Of a DNA stretch of 64,000 nt, positions 54,689 through 62,492 are shown in pieces; positions within the stretch are counted from its first letter, which is position 1; each line of letters begins with the position of its first letter. The stretch lies in NCBI RefSeq assembly GCF_029892965.1, contig NZ_JARXWN010000003.1, positions 248,001 to 312,000 on the forward strand, written 5' to 3'. Source of the stretch: Dysgonomonas sp. PF1-14 (GTDB lineage: Bacteria; Bacteroidota; Bacteroidia; Bacteroidales; Dysgonomonadaceae). The position numbers were made by a program, and so were the translations under genes. A model generated the notes under the pieces. That model ran no database searches, was not told where the DNA came from, and saw only the letters and a program-made list of their open reading frames with translations.

Positions 54689-55414
54689 ATGAATAAAATG
54701 AAGATAGAAATATGGTCGGATATAGCCTGTCCATATTGTTATATAGGAAAACGGAAACTGGAAAAGGCTTTGGAGCAATTTCCACACAGAGACAATGTAG
54801 AGTTGGAATGGCATAGCTATGAACTCGATCCCGATTTGCCGAAGAAAGCAACGGATATGTCCATATACAGCTATTTTGGCAAGAAATACCGGATGAGTGA
54901 AGCCGAAGCGCGTGCAACACAGGCTAATGTGGCTGAACTAGCTAAAGAAGTGGGTTTATACTATGATTTCGATAAACTGATTGTGGCTAATACATCCGAT
55001 GCTTTGCGTCTGGTGAAGTTAGCCAAAGAATCAGGGTTGGCGACCGAAGCCGAAGAGATTCTGTTCGATGCCTATTTTGTAAAAGGTATGGATATCAGTG
55101 ACCGGAAAACGCTTGCTGCACTTGGTGCAGAAATAGGGTTGCAGGAAGCGGATATAATATCGATGCTCGATAGTGACAAATATGTTGCCGATATAAAGAA
55201 AGATGTGGCATACAGCGAAAATGTGCTGAATCTGGAATATATACCATTCTATTTGTTCAACAATAAACAAATGGTGGAAGGTTCTATTGCTATATCGGAT
55301 TACCTCGATGTGCTGACCAAATCGTATGCCGAATGGGAGCAAAACGGTGTGTCAGACGAAAAAGGGGAGATCATAAGCGGGCAATCGTGTTCGATAGACG
55401 GTGTATGTAGCTAA
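54689..55414 (+). CDS. DsbA family oxidoreductase, FrnE-like
   Basis: 241 residues from the ATG at 54689 (an in-frame TTG 12 nt upstream is less likely). MKIEIWSDIACPYCYIGKRKLEKAL holds the CPYC redox motif at the end of the first strand, as in FrnE/2-hydroxychromene-isomerase-like thioredoxin folds. NLEYIPFYLFNNKQMVEGS is the cis-Pro region. There is no signal peptide, so it is cytoplasmic. A CSIDGVC tail adds two further Cys. It could have disulfide or glutathione-linked activity; the substrate is unknown. Confidence 0.9.
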   Translation: MNKMKIEIWSDIACPYCYIGKRKLEKALEQFPHRDNVELEWHSYELDPDLPKKATDMSIYSYFGKKYRMSEAEARATQANVAELAKEVGLYYDFDKLIVANTSDALRLVKLAKESGLATEAEEILFDAYFVKGMDISDRKTLAALGAEIGLQEADIISMLDSDKYVADIKKDVAYSENVLNLEYIPFYLFNNKQMVEGSIAISDYLDVLTKSYAEWEQNGVSDEKGEIISGQSCSIDGVCS

Positions 55415-55426
55415 AACAGATTATTT

Positions 55427-56836
55427 GTGAAAAAGTATCTTTATATTATTATATTTATCGTTGCTTTGGGCGCGTTTAATGCCTGTTCAGACGATGACGA
55501 CTTTTCTACCGATAAAGGAATGCTGCTGACGCTTTCTACTGATAAGATCAGTTTCGATACTGTCTTTTCGCAGATAGGTTCGGCAACTAAGCAGTTCAGA
55601 ATCTATAACAGAAACAGTAAGTCGCTGAGAATAGAATCTATAGAACTTGTAAATCCTGAGAAAAGCGGATTCAGGATGAATATAGATGGTGAGAAAGGTA
55701 CGAAGCTTACTAATGTGGAGATACTGAAAAAAGACAGCCTTTACGGATTTGTAGAGGTTACGGTTAATCCGTTGGATGATGGTAATCCGTTGCTGATAGA
55801 AGATTCGATACGTTTTACGGTGAATGGCAATGTGCAATATCTGAAATTACAAGCTGTAGGTCAGGATGTCTTTATCTGGAAAAATAGAGCAATTACACAG
55901 GATTCGGTACTGACAAATACGAAGCCTATCCTTGTCTATGACTCCATCGTTATAAAAAAAGGAGTGCGGGTAACTATAAACGAAGGTGTGAAGTTCTTTA
56001 TGAAAGATAATTCCGCTATTCGCGTACATGGCACAATAAATGCTTTTGGAAGTATCGAAAAGCCTATCGTATTCAGAGGCGAGCGGTTCGATAATATAGA
56101 GGGTAATGTTCCGTATGATAACGTTCCGGGGCAATGGGATGGCATCTACATCTATTCCGAAAGTTATGGAAACTATATGGAAAACCTGCATGCCCGAAAT
56201 GCTGTGCGGGGAATGACCTTTTACACGTCTGATCCGTTACAGAAAAAGGCTGTAATGCTAAATACAGTAGTACAAAACACGTCCGAATATGGTGTGACGG
56301 CAATAAATTGTAATATAGATACTTCTAACTGTTTGTTTGTGAATTCGAAAGGGGCAGCTATGGCAATAATGGGCGGCGAATACTCTTTTTTGCATTGTAC
56401 TATAGCTAACTATTTCAGATGGTCGTCGCGAGTAGAAGAAGCTTTGATTTTGAGCAATAGTTCAGAAACAGGGCAGGGTGTGCCGTTGACCAAATGCGAT
56501 TTTATCAATTCGATAGTTTATGGTTCGGTCACTAAAGAATTGGCGTTATACGATAACGGATCGTCAGGATTCAATTATAAGTTTATAAACTGTTTGCTCA
56601 AATATACCGAAACAGCAGGAGATCACTTTGTAAATACGATATGGAATCAGGATCCATTGTTTGCTGATGTGAAGAGCAACGGTACCTATACATATAGCTT
56701 CGAGCTGCAAAAAGAATCTCCGGCTATCAATAAGGCCGACAGGGCTTATTCACTTTCGCTACCTTCCGATCTGAGAGGAAAATCGAGATTGAGCGATACC
56801 GCTCCCGATTTAGGTTGCTATGAATGGACGGAATAA
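55427..56836 (+). CDS. Right-handed beta-helix lipoprotein
   Basis: Starts with GTG at 55427, 12 nt after the previous stop; 469 residues. The lipoprotein signal is KYLYIIIFIVALGAFNACSDDDDF with lipidation at the Cys before the Asp cluster. An Ig-like N-terminal part is followed by parallel-beta-helix coils, from about residue 170 (VRVTINEGVKFFMKDNSAIRVHGTINAFGS onwards, with many Asn/Gly turn residues). The C-terminus LRGKSRLSDTAPDLGCYEW is typical of Bacteroidetes beta-helix proteins. Probably surface-exposed; a glycan-related role is a guess. Its end overlaps the next gene by 17 nt. Confidence 0.85.
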   Translation: MKKYLYIIIFIVALGAFNACSDDDDFSTDKGMLLTLSTDKISFDTVFSQIGSATKQFRIYNRNSKSLRIESIELVNPEKSGFRMNIDGEKGTKLTNVEILKKDSLYGFVEVTVNPLDDGNPLLIEDSIRFTVNGNVQYLKLQAVGQDVFIWKNRAITQDSVLTNTKPILVYDSIVIKKGVRVTINEGVKFFMKDNSAIRVHGTINAFGSIEKPIVFRGERFDNIEGNVPYDNVPGQWDGIYIYSESYGNYMENLHARNAVRGMTFYTSDPLQKKAVMLNTVVQNTSEYGVTAINCNIDTSNCLFVNSKGAAMAIMGGEYSFLHCTIANYFRWSSRVEEALILSNSSETGQGVPLTKCDFINSIVYGSVTKELALYDNGSSGFNYKFINCLLKYTETAGDHFVNTIWNQDPLFADVKSNGTYTYSFELQKESPAINKADRAYSLSLPSDLRGKSRLSDTAPDLGCYEWTE

Positions 56837-57874
56837 AACGTTCGGAATATTATTACTTTCGATCGTAATATTCCTGTTGCCGGTCTTGTGTTCCAATGCA
56901 CAGGAGAAGTTTCGCGTAATGTTCTACAATGCCGAAAACCTGTATGACACAAAGGACATCCCAACACCAATGACGACGACCTGACACCCGAAGGCAATCT
57001 GCGCTGGAACGATTACAGGTATTGGAAGAAGCTACACGATATAAGCAAGGTCATTACTTCGGTAGGAGAGGGTTATCCTCCGGCTATTGTGGGACTGTGT
57101 GAAGTGGAGAACGATTCGGTATTGTTCGATCTCACAAAGCGGGCTGCACTGTTGCGACATAAATATGAATATATAATCTCCGATACCAGAGACCTGCGCG
57201 GCTCGTGCACTGCTTTACTGTATCAGCGCGATCAGATAAAGATATTGAGCCGGCGATCGTACGCACCTGTGATAACTACAGATGGCTCGAGGACTACGCG
57301 CGATATATTGCATGTGACGGGGCGGGTGATAAACGGGCAGGTACTCGATATATTTGTCTGTCACTTCCCATCCCGGAGTGAAGGTTTAAAAAAGACCAGA
57401 CCTTACAGGATAGCATGTGCACGTTTGTTGAGGCAGAAGACGGATAGCCTGCTTCGTGTACGAAAGACGGCAAATATAATCGTGATGGGTGACTTTAATG
57501 ATTATCCCTACGATATTAGTCTGAAAGATACATTGGGGGCTATAGGGCTGGAAGGGGAGTTGTTGCAAAAGAATTTATATAATCTGTTTTATGACAGATC
57601 GTTGAGTAAAGAAAATAAAGAAGGTACTTATAAATACAGGGGGAAGTGGAATTATCTCGATCAGCTTATAGTCAGCGGAACTTTGTTGCGATCGTCTAAT
57701 AGAATTTCGATCAGAGAGAATAGAGCACATATCTATTCTGCTGAGTTCCTGCTCGAAAATGACAATGATAAGTATGGCGGATTAAAACCCTTTCGTACAT
57801 ATTCCGGATGGCGATATCTGGGCGGGTATAGCGATCACCTGCCTGTCTATATTGATTTATTGATAAAAGACTGA
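56820..57874 (+). pseudogene. Secreted endonuclease/exonuclease/phosphatase-family gene with a -1 frameshift
   Basis: The ATG at 56820 opens a good signal peptide (GILLLSIVIFLLPVLCSNAQ), then RVMFYNAENLYDTKD, the expected start of the EEP fold. The frame breaks at about 56957-56960. It continues one base off as PNTNDDDLTPEGNLRWNDYRYW, SKVITSVGEGYPPAIVGLCEVEND and the rest of the domain (MGDFNDYPYD, then SDHLPVYI at the C-terminus). Adding one A (GACAATCCC) restores a 351-residue protein. All catalytic segments are present across the two frames. A GTG at 57089 could still start the 3' part but would lack the first motif. Confidence 0.8.
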
Positions 57875-57878
57875 TAGT

Positions 57879-58352
57879 TTACCTTTCGCTCAGGGCATCC
57901 TGTATGTTGCCAAATACAGCAGCCAGCAGGAAGCGTACTTGTTTCAGGCCTTCTTCGTCGATACCCGCAAGGGCGGCATCCATTGTTTCATATACGGCTT
58001 TGTTTGCTTTGTCCTTTATCGATCGGCCGAGTTCGGTGAGGAATATATAATTGGAGCGTCTGTCGCTGGTAGAAGCATTGCGGTACACCAGGTTCTGTTT
58101 TGTCAGATTGTCTATGAGGCGTGTCATGCTCGGTTTGTCTTTGAATGTGGAGTTGCACAGCGTTTGTTGGGTAACACCATCTTCTTTCCATAGGAAAGCC
58201 AGTACAGTCCATTGCTCGGGAGTGATGTCCAGCCCTTCTCTTCTGAAGTTGCGGTACATCATCCTGTTTATGGCCATCGACACTTTACCGTTTATAATAG
58301 GGAAAATGAGGTCTTGATCTTGGTTCAGATCCAATATATCTTCGTTTTTCAT
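57879..58352 (-). CDS. MarR family transcriptional regulator
   Basis: 157 residues with the MarR winged helix: LDITPEQWTVLAFLWKEDGVTQQTLCNSTFKDKPSMTRLIDNLTKQNLVYRNASTSDRRSNYIFLTELG. The recognition helix is around KPSMTRLI and the wing is TSDRRSNYIF. Flanking helices form the dimer. MarR proteins usually repress a nearby efflux or stress gene when unliganded. The target is not evident; the divergent neighbour is the ribosomal operon. Confidence 0.92.
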   Translation of the reverse strand: MKNEDILDLNQDQDLIFPIINGKVSMAINRMMYRNFRREGLDITPEQWTVLAFLWKEDGVTQQTLCNSTFKDKPSMTRLIDNLTKQNLVYRNASTSDRRSNYIFLTELGRSIKDKANKAVYETMDAALAGIDEEGLKQVRFLLAAVFGNIQDALSER

Positions 58353-58377
58353 TGTCGCACAGAATAAATTTGTCAGG

Positions 58378-58408
58378 CAAAAATACGATAAGAAAGCTAT
58401 TTTTCCAA
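58378..58408 (-). promoter_or_regulatory. marR-type gene promoter
   Basis: On the minus strand a TTG (58408-58406) and TATTTTTG (58385-58378) are 20 nt apart, within the consensus. The leader is about 20 nt. It lies back-to-back with the rpsF promoter. Confidence 0.6.
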
Positions 58409-58428
58409 TCTTTTTTGATGCTTTAGCA

Positions 58429-58459
58429 TTTGTAACTTTGGTAAAAAGTGTTATCTTTG
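58429..58459 (+). promoter_or_regulatory. rpsF operon promoter
   Basis: TTTG (58429-58432), 19 nt, then TATCTTTG (58452-58459): a textbook Bacteroidetes promoter. The leader is about 40 nt, AT-rich, with no recognisable S6:S18 mRNA-binding element. Confidence 0.8.
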
Positions 58460-58506
58460 CACCTCATTTGTAAAAATGTAATGTATAATTTATAACTAAT
58501 TAATTT

Positions 58507-58863
58507 ATGAACAATTACGAAACCGTTTTCATTTTGACTCCCGTTTTGTCTGATGTACAGATGAAGGAAGCGGTAGAAAAATTCAAGACTATTTTGACCA
58601 ATGAAGGTGCAAAAATAGTGAATGAAGAGAACTGGGGACTTCGCAAACTGGCTTATCCAATCCAGAAGAAATCTACCGGTTTTTACGCGATGTTAGAGTT
58701 TGAAGCTGATCCGGCTGTTATCGCTAAATTAGAAATCAACTTCCGCCGCGACGAAAGAGTTATCCGTTTCTTGACTTTCCGTCAAGACAAATTCGCTCAC
58801 GAGTATGCGTTGAAGAGAAGAAATTTAAAATCATCTAAAAAAGAAGAAGTAAAGGAGAATTAA
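58507..58863 (+). CDS. rpsF: Small ribosomal subunit protein bS6
   Basis: 118 residues with the bS6 start [27 protein letters not shown] and the conserved [25 protein letters not shown] and [12 protein letters not shown]. It binds bS18 on the platform of the 30S subunit. The C-terminus is Lys-rich. First gene of rpsF-rpsR-rplI. Confidence 0.98.
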   Translation: MNNYETVFILTPVLSDVQMKEAVEKFKTILTNEGAKIVNEENWGLRKLAYPIQKKSTGFYAMLEFEADPAVIAKLEINFRRDERVIRFLTFRQDKFAHEYALKRRNLKSSKKEEVKEN

Positions 58864-58866
58864 TTT

Positions 58867-59133
58867 ATGGCACAGCAATCAGAAATCAGATATTTGACTC
58901 CGCCTTCAGTTGATGTCAAAAAAAAGAAATACTGCCGTTTCAAAAAGAACGGTATTAAGTATATCGACTACAAAGACCCTGAGTTTTTGAAGAAATTCCT
59001 TAACGAACAGGGGAAAATTCTTCCTCGCCGTATTACCGGAACTTCGTTGAAATTCCAACGTCGTGTTGCACAGGCAGTTAAAAGAGCTCGCCATTTGGCA
59101 TTGCTTCCTTATGTAACAGACTTAATGAAATAA
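58867..59133 (+). CDS. rpsR: Small ribosomal subunit protein bS18
   Basis: 88 residues with [49 protein letters not shown]-type core and the [11 protein letters not shown] end. It forms a dimer with bS6; both lie near the 3' end of 16S rRNA in Bacteroidetes ribosomes. It begins 3 nt after the rpsF stop, with a GGAG about 10 nt upstream. Confidence 0.98.
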   Translation: MAQQSEIRYLTPPSVDVKKKKYCRFKKNGIKYIDYKDPEFLKKFLNEQGKILPRRITGTSLKFQRRVAQAVKRARHLALLPYVTDLMK

Positions 59134-59135
59134 AA

Positions 59136-59142
59136 AAGGAGG
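59136..59142 (+). promoter_or_regulatory. Strong Shine-Dalgarno site of rplI
   Basis: AAGGAGG, 8 nt before the rplI ATG. Such sites are scarce in this phylum, where the anti-Shine-Dalgarno is normally sequestered. Confidence 0.8.
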
Positions 59143-59150
59143 ATAAGAAC

Positions 59151-59594
59151 ATGCAAGTTATATTAAAAGAGGACATCCTTAACCTAGGATATAAAGACGA
59201 TGTAGTAACTGTAAAAGACGGTTACGGTCGCAACTACCTTATACCTCAAGGTAAAGCTATTATCGCTTCCGAATCAGCAAAGAAAGTATTGGCTGAAAAC
59301 CTGAAACAACGCGCTCATAAGCTTGAGAAGATCAAAACAGATGCTCAGGATCTGGCTGCGAAGATGGAAGGTGTGTCATTGACTATTGGTGCGAAAACAA
59401 GCTCTACAGGAACAATCTTTGGTTCTGTAACAAATATTCAGATAGCAGAAGCGCTTGAGAAATTAGGTTATAATGTAGACAGAAAACTGATCCTTATCAA
59501 AGACGCAGTAAAAGAAGTCGGTAGCTACAAGGCTATTGCAAAGCTTCATAAAGAAGTGTCTGTGGAAATACCATTCGAGGTAGTTTCAGAATAA
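59151..59594 (+). CDS. rplI: Large ribosomal subunit protein bL9
   Basis: 147 residues. [37 protein letters not shown] is the N-terminal rRNA-binding domain, followed by the long central helix and the C-terminal domain (ending [12 protein letters not shown]). Third gene of the operon, 17 nt after rpsR, with an unusually strong Shine-Dalgarno. Confidence 0.98.
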   Translation: MQVILKEDILNLGYKDDVVTVKDGYGRNYLIPQGKAIIASESAKKVLAENLKQRAHKLEKIKTDAQDLAAKMEGVSLTIGAKTSSTGTIFGSVTNIQIAEALEKLGYNVDRKLILIKDAVKEVGSYKAIAKLHKEVSVEIPFEVVSE

Positions 59595-59615
59595 GATCAC
59601 CAACCTATATAATAT

Positions 59616-59645
59616 AAGAGCTATCCGACCGGATAGCTCTTTTTG
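59616..59645 (+). terminator. Terminator of the rpsF-rpsR-rplI operon
   Basis: 11-bp stem AAGAGCTATCC/GGATAGCTCTT with a 4-nt loop followed by TTTT. Confidence 0.9.
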
Positions 59646-59675
59646 TGTCTTATAGCTACTGTTCATTGAAATAAA

Positions 59676-59704
59676 ATAGGGCTTGGGATTATCCCGAGCC
59701 CTAT
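59676..59704 (-). terminator. Terminator of the HU/SPOR gene
   Basis: 14-bp stem ATAGGGCTTGGGAT/ATCCCGAGCCCTAT with one wobble pair and a one-base loop, 21 nt after the stop. The minus side continues as TTATTTC. Confidence 0.75.
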
Positions 59705-59725
59705 AGGTATATTTTCGGAGGTGTA

Positions 59726-60628
59726 TTAATTTCTCTTAGAGAAGAGCCATGCTGTCTCATACTTGGGGTTTCCGGTTCTGAATGTTTTAAGGAACTCTTC
59801 AGCCTGTTCCTTATCGCTGAACGAGGCTACGTATATTCTATATCTTCCGGATGTTTCGACTATATCGGCTTGCGGAAAATCGGAGTTGTTAATCTTTTTC
59901 AGCAGTTGGTCTGCCTTAGATTTTGTGTCTTCGCCTCCGATAACAATATAGTATGAGCGTGCGGGTTTTGTAATATCCTCTTGTAACTTAGGATAGGCTG
60001 TGTTATCTTCTGTCGGAACTTGTGTTTCTGTTAGCGAACTTGTAACAGATGATATGAAGTCAGCTTTCTGTACAGTAGGAGAATTGTTGTCTTTTATGCT
60101 AGCACTTGGGGTTATGAACAATAAAAGAGCGATAGATGCTGCCGCAACTCCTCCCATAATGTATCTGACTGTATGATTTCTTCTTTCTTTTCTGAAGGTT
60201 TCTTCCAATTGGTCTATCCTTCTTATTCCCGTATGGTATAAGCCATAGTTATCAGGATGCAGATAGTTCGCATTCTGATGAAAGGATATGTTTCCTGTGC
60301 TGTCTGTGCTCAATGTTCCAATATTGGCGCAGTTGATAGTTTTGCCCTCTTTTAAGCTTGCTTTGATTGCTTTTACAGTCTCTTTTATTTTATTGTGGGC
60401 AGTGTTATATGATAGATTGTCTTTGTTTGCAATGTGCGAAGAGAGGATTCCATCGTTATGATTTATCTCGGGGTTGAATACGATTCTATATTGAGGTGGT
60501 AATATTTTACCATCCGATTGAATCAGGGCTTTCTCCATGTTGAGGATGAATGCTCCAAATTCAGGTATTACCACATAGTTGTGTGTGGGCAACAATATCT
60601 CTAAATAATTGAATACGCAATTTTCCAT
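59726..60628 (-). CDS. HU-like (CCDC81-type) and SPOR-domain membrane protein
   Basis: 300 residues. Residues 1-130 form an HU-related domain (HNYVVIPEFGAFILNMEKALI, PPQYRIVFNPEINHNDGIL), the bacterial HU-CCDC81 type. A membrane helix follows (about 155-172, GGVAAASIALLLFITP) and the last ~80 residues are a SPOR domain (RSYYIVIGGEDTKSKADQLLKKI...RYRIYVASFSDKEQAEEFLKTF). SPOR binds denuded septal peptidoglycan, so a division- or wall-linked role is likely. Known only from Bacteroidetes in this arrangement, as I recall. It seems to be leaderless. Confidence 0.85.
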   Translation of the reverse strand: MENCVFNYLEILLPTHNYVVIPEFGAFILNMEKALIQSDGKILPPQYRIVFNPEINHNDGILSSHIANKDNLSYNTAHNKIKETVKAIKASLKEGKTINCANIGTLSTDSTGNISFHQNANYLHPDNYGLYHTGIRRIDQLEETFRKERRNHTVRYIMGGVAAASIALLLFITPSASIKDNNSPTVQKADFISSVTSSLTETQVPTEDNTAYPKLQEDITKPARSYYIVIGGEDTKSKADQLLKKINNSDFPQADIVETSGRYRIYVASFSDKEQAEEFLKTFRTGNPKYETAWLFSKRN

Positions 60629-60632
60629 ATTG

Positions 60633-60640
60633 CAAAGATA
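60633..60640 (-). promoter_or_regulatory. -7 box at the start of the HU/SPOR gene
   Basis: The minus strand reads TATCTTTG, ending 4 nt before the ATG at 60628, so the transcript would begin at or just after the start codon. Confidence 0.5.
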
Positions 60641-60778
60641 ATGATCTGTTGGAATCTTTGTGTTGAAAGAGCAAAATACTTATGAACAATATTTTGTTGA
60701 AAACAATAGAAATGTGCTGTATGGCAGATGATTCCGTAAAGATAATGCATGAAATGAATTACTCTCATATAAAAATAT

Positions 60779-60786
60779 TATTTTTG
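60779..60786 (+). promoter_or_regulatory. Probable -7 box of gmhA
   Basis: TATTTTTG, 16 nt before the ATG at 60803. Confidence 0.4.
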
Positions 60787-60802
60787 TACTATAAATTTTT
60801 TA

Positions 60803-61402
60803 ATGGACATGAATATAGAAGATACAATAGTTAAGCATATACAGGATTCTATCTCTGTAAAAGAAAAGATATTATCTGATCCAGATCTGTTGACAGTGAT
60901 AAAAGATGCTGCGGTTTTGGTGACAGAAGCTTATAAGAGAGGTAATAAAACATTATTGGCCGGAAATGGTGGTAGTGCAGCAGATGCACAGCATATAGCG
61001 GGTGAATTTGTCAGCAGGTTTTATTTCGATCGTCCGGGTATTCCCTCCATAGCTCTTTCTACAGATACTTCCATCATGACAGCTATCGGAAACGATTATG
61101 GCTTTGATAAGCTGTTTGAACGTCAGATTCAGGCACAAGGTGTAGAGGGGGATGTTTTTATCGGTATAACGACATCCGGGAATTCTCAAAATATATTACA
61201 GGCATTAGATGCGTGCCGGAGTAAAGGGGTAAAATCTATTATACTAACCGGCCAGACAGGGGGCGCGGTTGCCAATGCTTGCGATATATGCATAAAAGTG
61301 CCATCTGTGGAAACGCCAAGAATACAAGAATCTCATATTCTGATAGGTCATATCATATGTTGTATAGTTGAAGAGGCATTATTTGGTGAAATGAAAAGTT
61401 AA
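60803..61402 (+). CDS. gmhA: Sedoheptulose-7-phosphate isomerase (GmhA-like SIS protein)
   Basis: 199 residues. LLAGNGGSAADAQHIAGEFVSRFYFDRPGIPSIALSTDTSIMTAIGNDYGFD is the GmhA core with the catalytic Glu in GEF, and GHIICCIVEEALF carries the catalytic His. GmhA converts sedoheptulose 7-phosphate to the heptose precursor of lipopolysaccharide or surface glycans. An ATG two codons later (60809) is an equally possible start. The other heptose genes are not in the window; the next operon is for polysaccharide export. Confidence 0.93.
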   Translation: MDMNIEDTIVKHIQDSISVKEKILSDPDLLTVIKDAAVLVTEAYKRGNKTLLAGNGGSAADAQHIAGEFVSRFYFDRPGIPSIALSTDTSIMTAIGNDYGFDKLFERQIQAQGVEGDVFIGITTSGNSQNILQALDACRSKGVKSIILTGQTGGAVANACDICIKVPSVETPRIQESHILIGHIICCIVEEALFGEMKS

Positions 61403-61476
61403 GGTATTGTGATTAATGTGGTATAGAAGCCATACCTTAATATCTCAGTTCATGTTAAAATGTTTATGAGAAAAGC

Positions 61477-61506
61477 TTGTTATCGTATAAAAAATACCTA
61501 CATTTG
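61477..61506 (+). promoter_or_regulatory. Promoter of the exopolysaccharide export operon
   Basis: TTG (61477-61479), 19 nt, then TACATTTG (61499-61506): a strong consensus. It leaves an unusually long leader of about 150 nt. Confidence 0.7.
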
Positions 61507-61663
61507 TACCGCCAAAAAGGAAGGTGTTGTATTGTCGTAACTTTCTAGTATATACTAGTTATATCCTTGTTTTGTTGCGTTATATAACTCGTGTGTTAAC
61601 AATGGATGGATGTTCCGATTTGTTCTATTTTGAGAGCATTCCTTTGATCAAAATGAAAAAACG
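61507..61663 (+). other. Long 5' leader of the exopolysaccharide operon
   Basis: About 155 bases without a coding frame. It contains the perfect palindrome CTAGTATATACTAG (61545-61558) early in the leader. Capsule operons of Bacteroidetes often have leaders where antitermination acts, but no UpxY-like gene and no terminator are visible here. Confidence 0.5.
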
Positions 61664-62482
61664 ATGAGGTTTTTATTGAAAAAAATGTATTTAATGGTAT
61701 TAATTCCATTATTTTTAGGATCTTGCACAGCTTACAAAAAAATTCCGTATTTAACAGATGTAGAGTCTATAACATCTGGTGAATTTGAGAAATCAGCCAA
61801 GAATTACCAGGCAGTTATTATGCCTAAAGATGTTTTGAGTATTATTGTAAATGCACCTACTAGTGAGGCTGCAAAAGACTTTAATCTACCATTGATGCCT
61901 ACAGGTGTGAACGAATTTGTGCAAAAAAGTACCACAACATCTAGTGCGACTTCAGGGAGTATTCAAAATTATATTGTGGATAACGATGGTCATATCACTT
62001 TCCCTGTATTAGGAAGAATCAGAATTGGTGGACTAACAAAAGAACAGGCAGAAGATAAAATCTACTCCATGATCTATCCTTTATATCTGAAAGAAAGCCC
62101 GATTATTAATATTCGGTTTTTGAATTATAAGGTAGCTGTTCTAGGAGAGGTTGCCCGTCCCAATATATATACAACAGATAATGAACAAATGACATTGTTT
62201 GACGCTTTGGCGATGGCTGGCGATCTAACGATCTATGGGAATAGAAAAAATGTCCTTCTGATACGAGAGAGTGAAACCGGTCAAAGAAGTATTCGCCAGA
62301 TAGATTTACAGGATAAGAATATATTGCTGGATAATGATATCTATTATTTGCAACAGAATGATAAGATTTATGTTCAGCCAAATAAGACAAGGGGAAATAC
62401 ATCATCCATAGGTACATTAGAGACTTTGGCACTGTCCGGAGTATCCTTATTAATTTCGGTTATAGCGATTATTACCAGATAA
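61664..62482 (+). CDS. Polysaccharide export lipoprotein, Wza-like (SLBB)
   Basis: 272 residues with a lipoprotein signal (YLMVLIPLFLGSCTAYKK, Cys21). A Poly_export domain follows (VIMPKDVLSIIVNAPTSEAAKDFNLPLMP and NYIVDNDGHITFPVLGRIRIGGLTKEQAEDKI), then an SLBB repeat (YKVAVLGEVARPNIYTTDNEQMTLFDALAMAGDLTIYGNRKNVLLIRE). The C-terminal helix (LETLALSGVSLLISVIAII) would cross the outer membrane. Wza-type proteins form the outer-membrane channel for capsule or exopolysaccharide. The next gene is its Wzc-like partner, 10 nt downstream. Confidence 0.93.
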   Translation: MRFLLKKMYLMVLIPLFLGSCTAYKKIPYLTDVESITSGEFEKSAKNYQAVIMPKDVLSIIVNAPTSEAAKDFNLPLMPTGVNEFVQKSTTTSSATSGSIQNYIVDNDGHITFPVLGRIRIGGLTKEQAEDKIYSMIYPLYLKESPIINIRFLNYKVAVLGEVARPNIYTTDNEQMTLFDALAMAGDLTIYGNRKNVLLIRESETGQRSIRQIDLQDKNILLDNDIYYLQQNDKIYVQPNKTRGNTSSIGTLETLALSGVSLLISVIAIITR

Positions 62483-62492
62483 GATTACAGAC

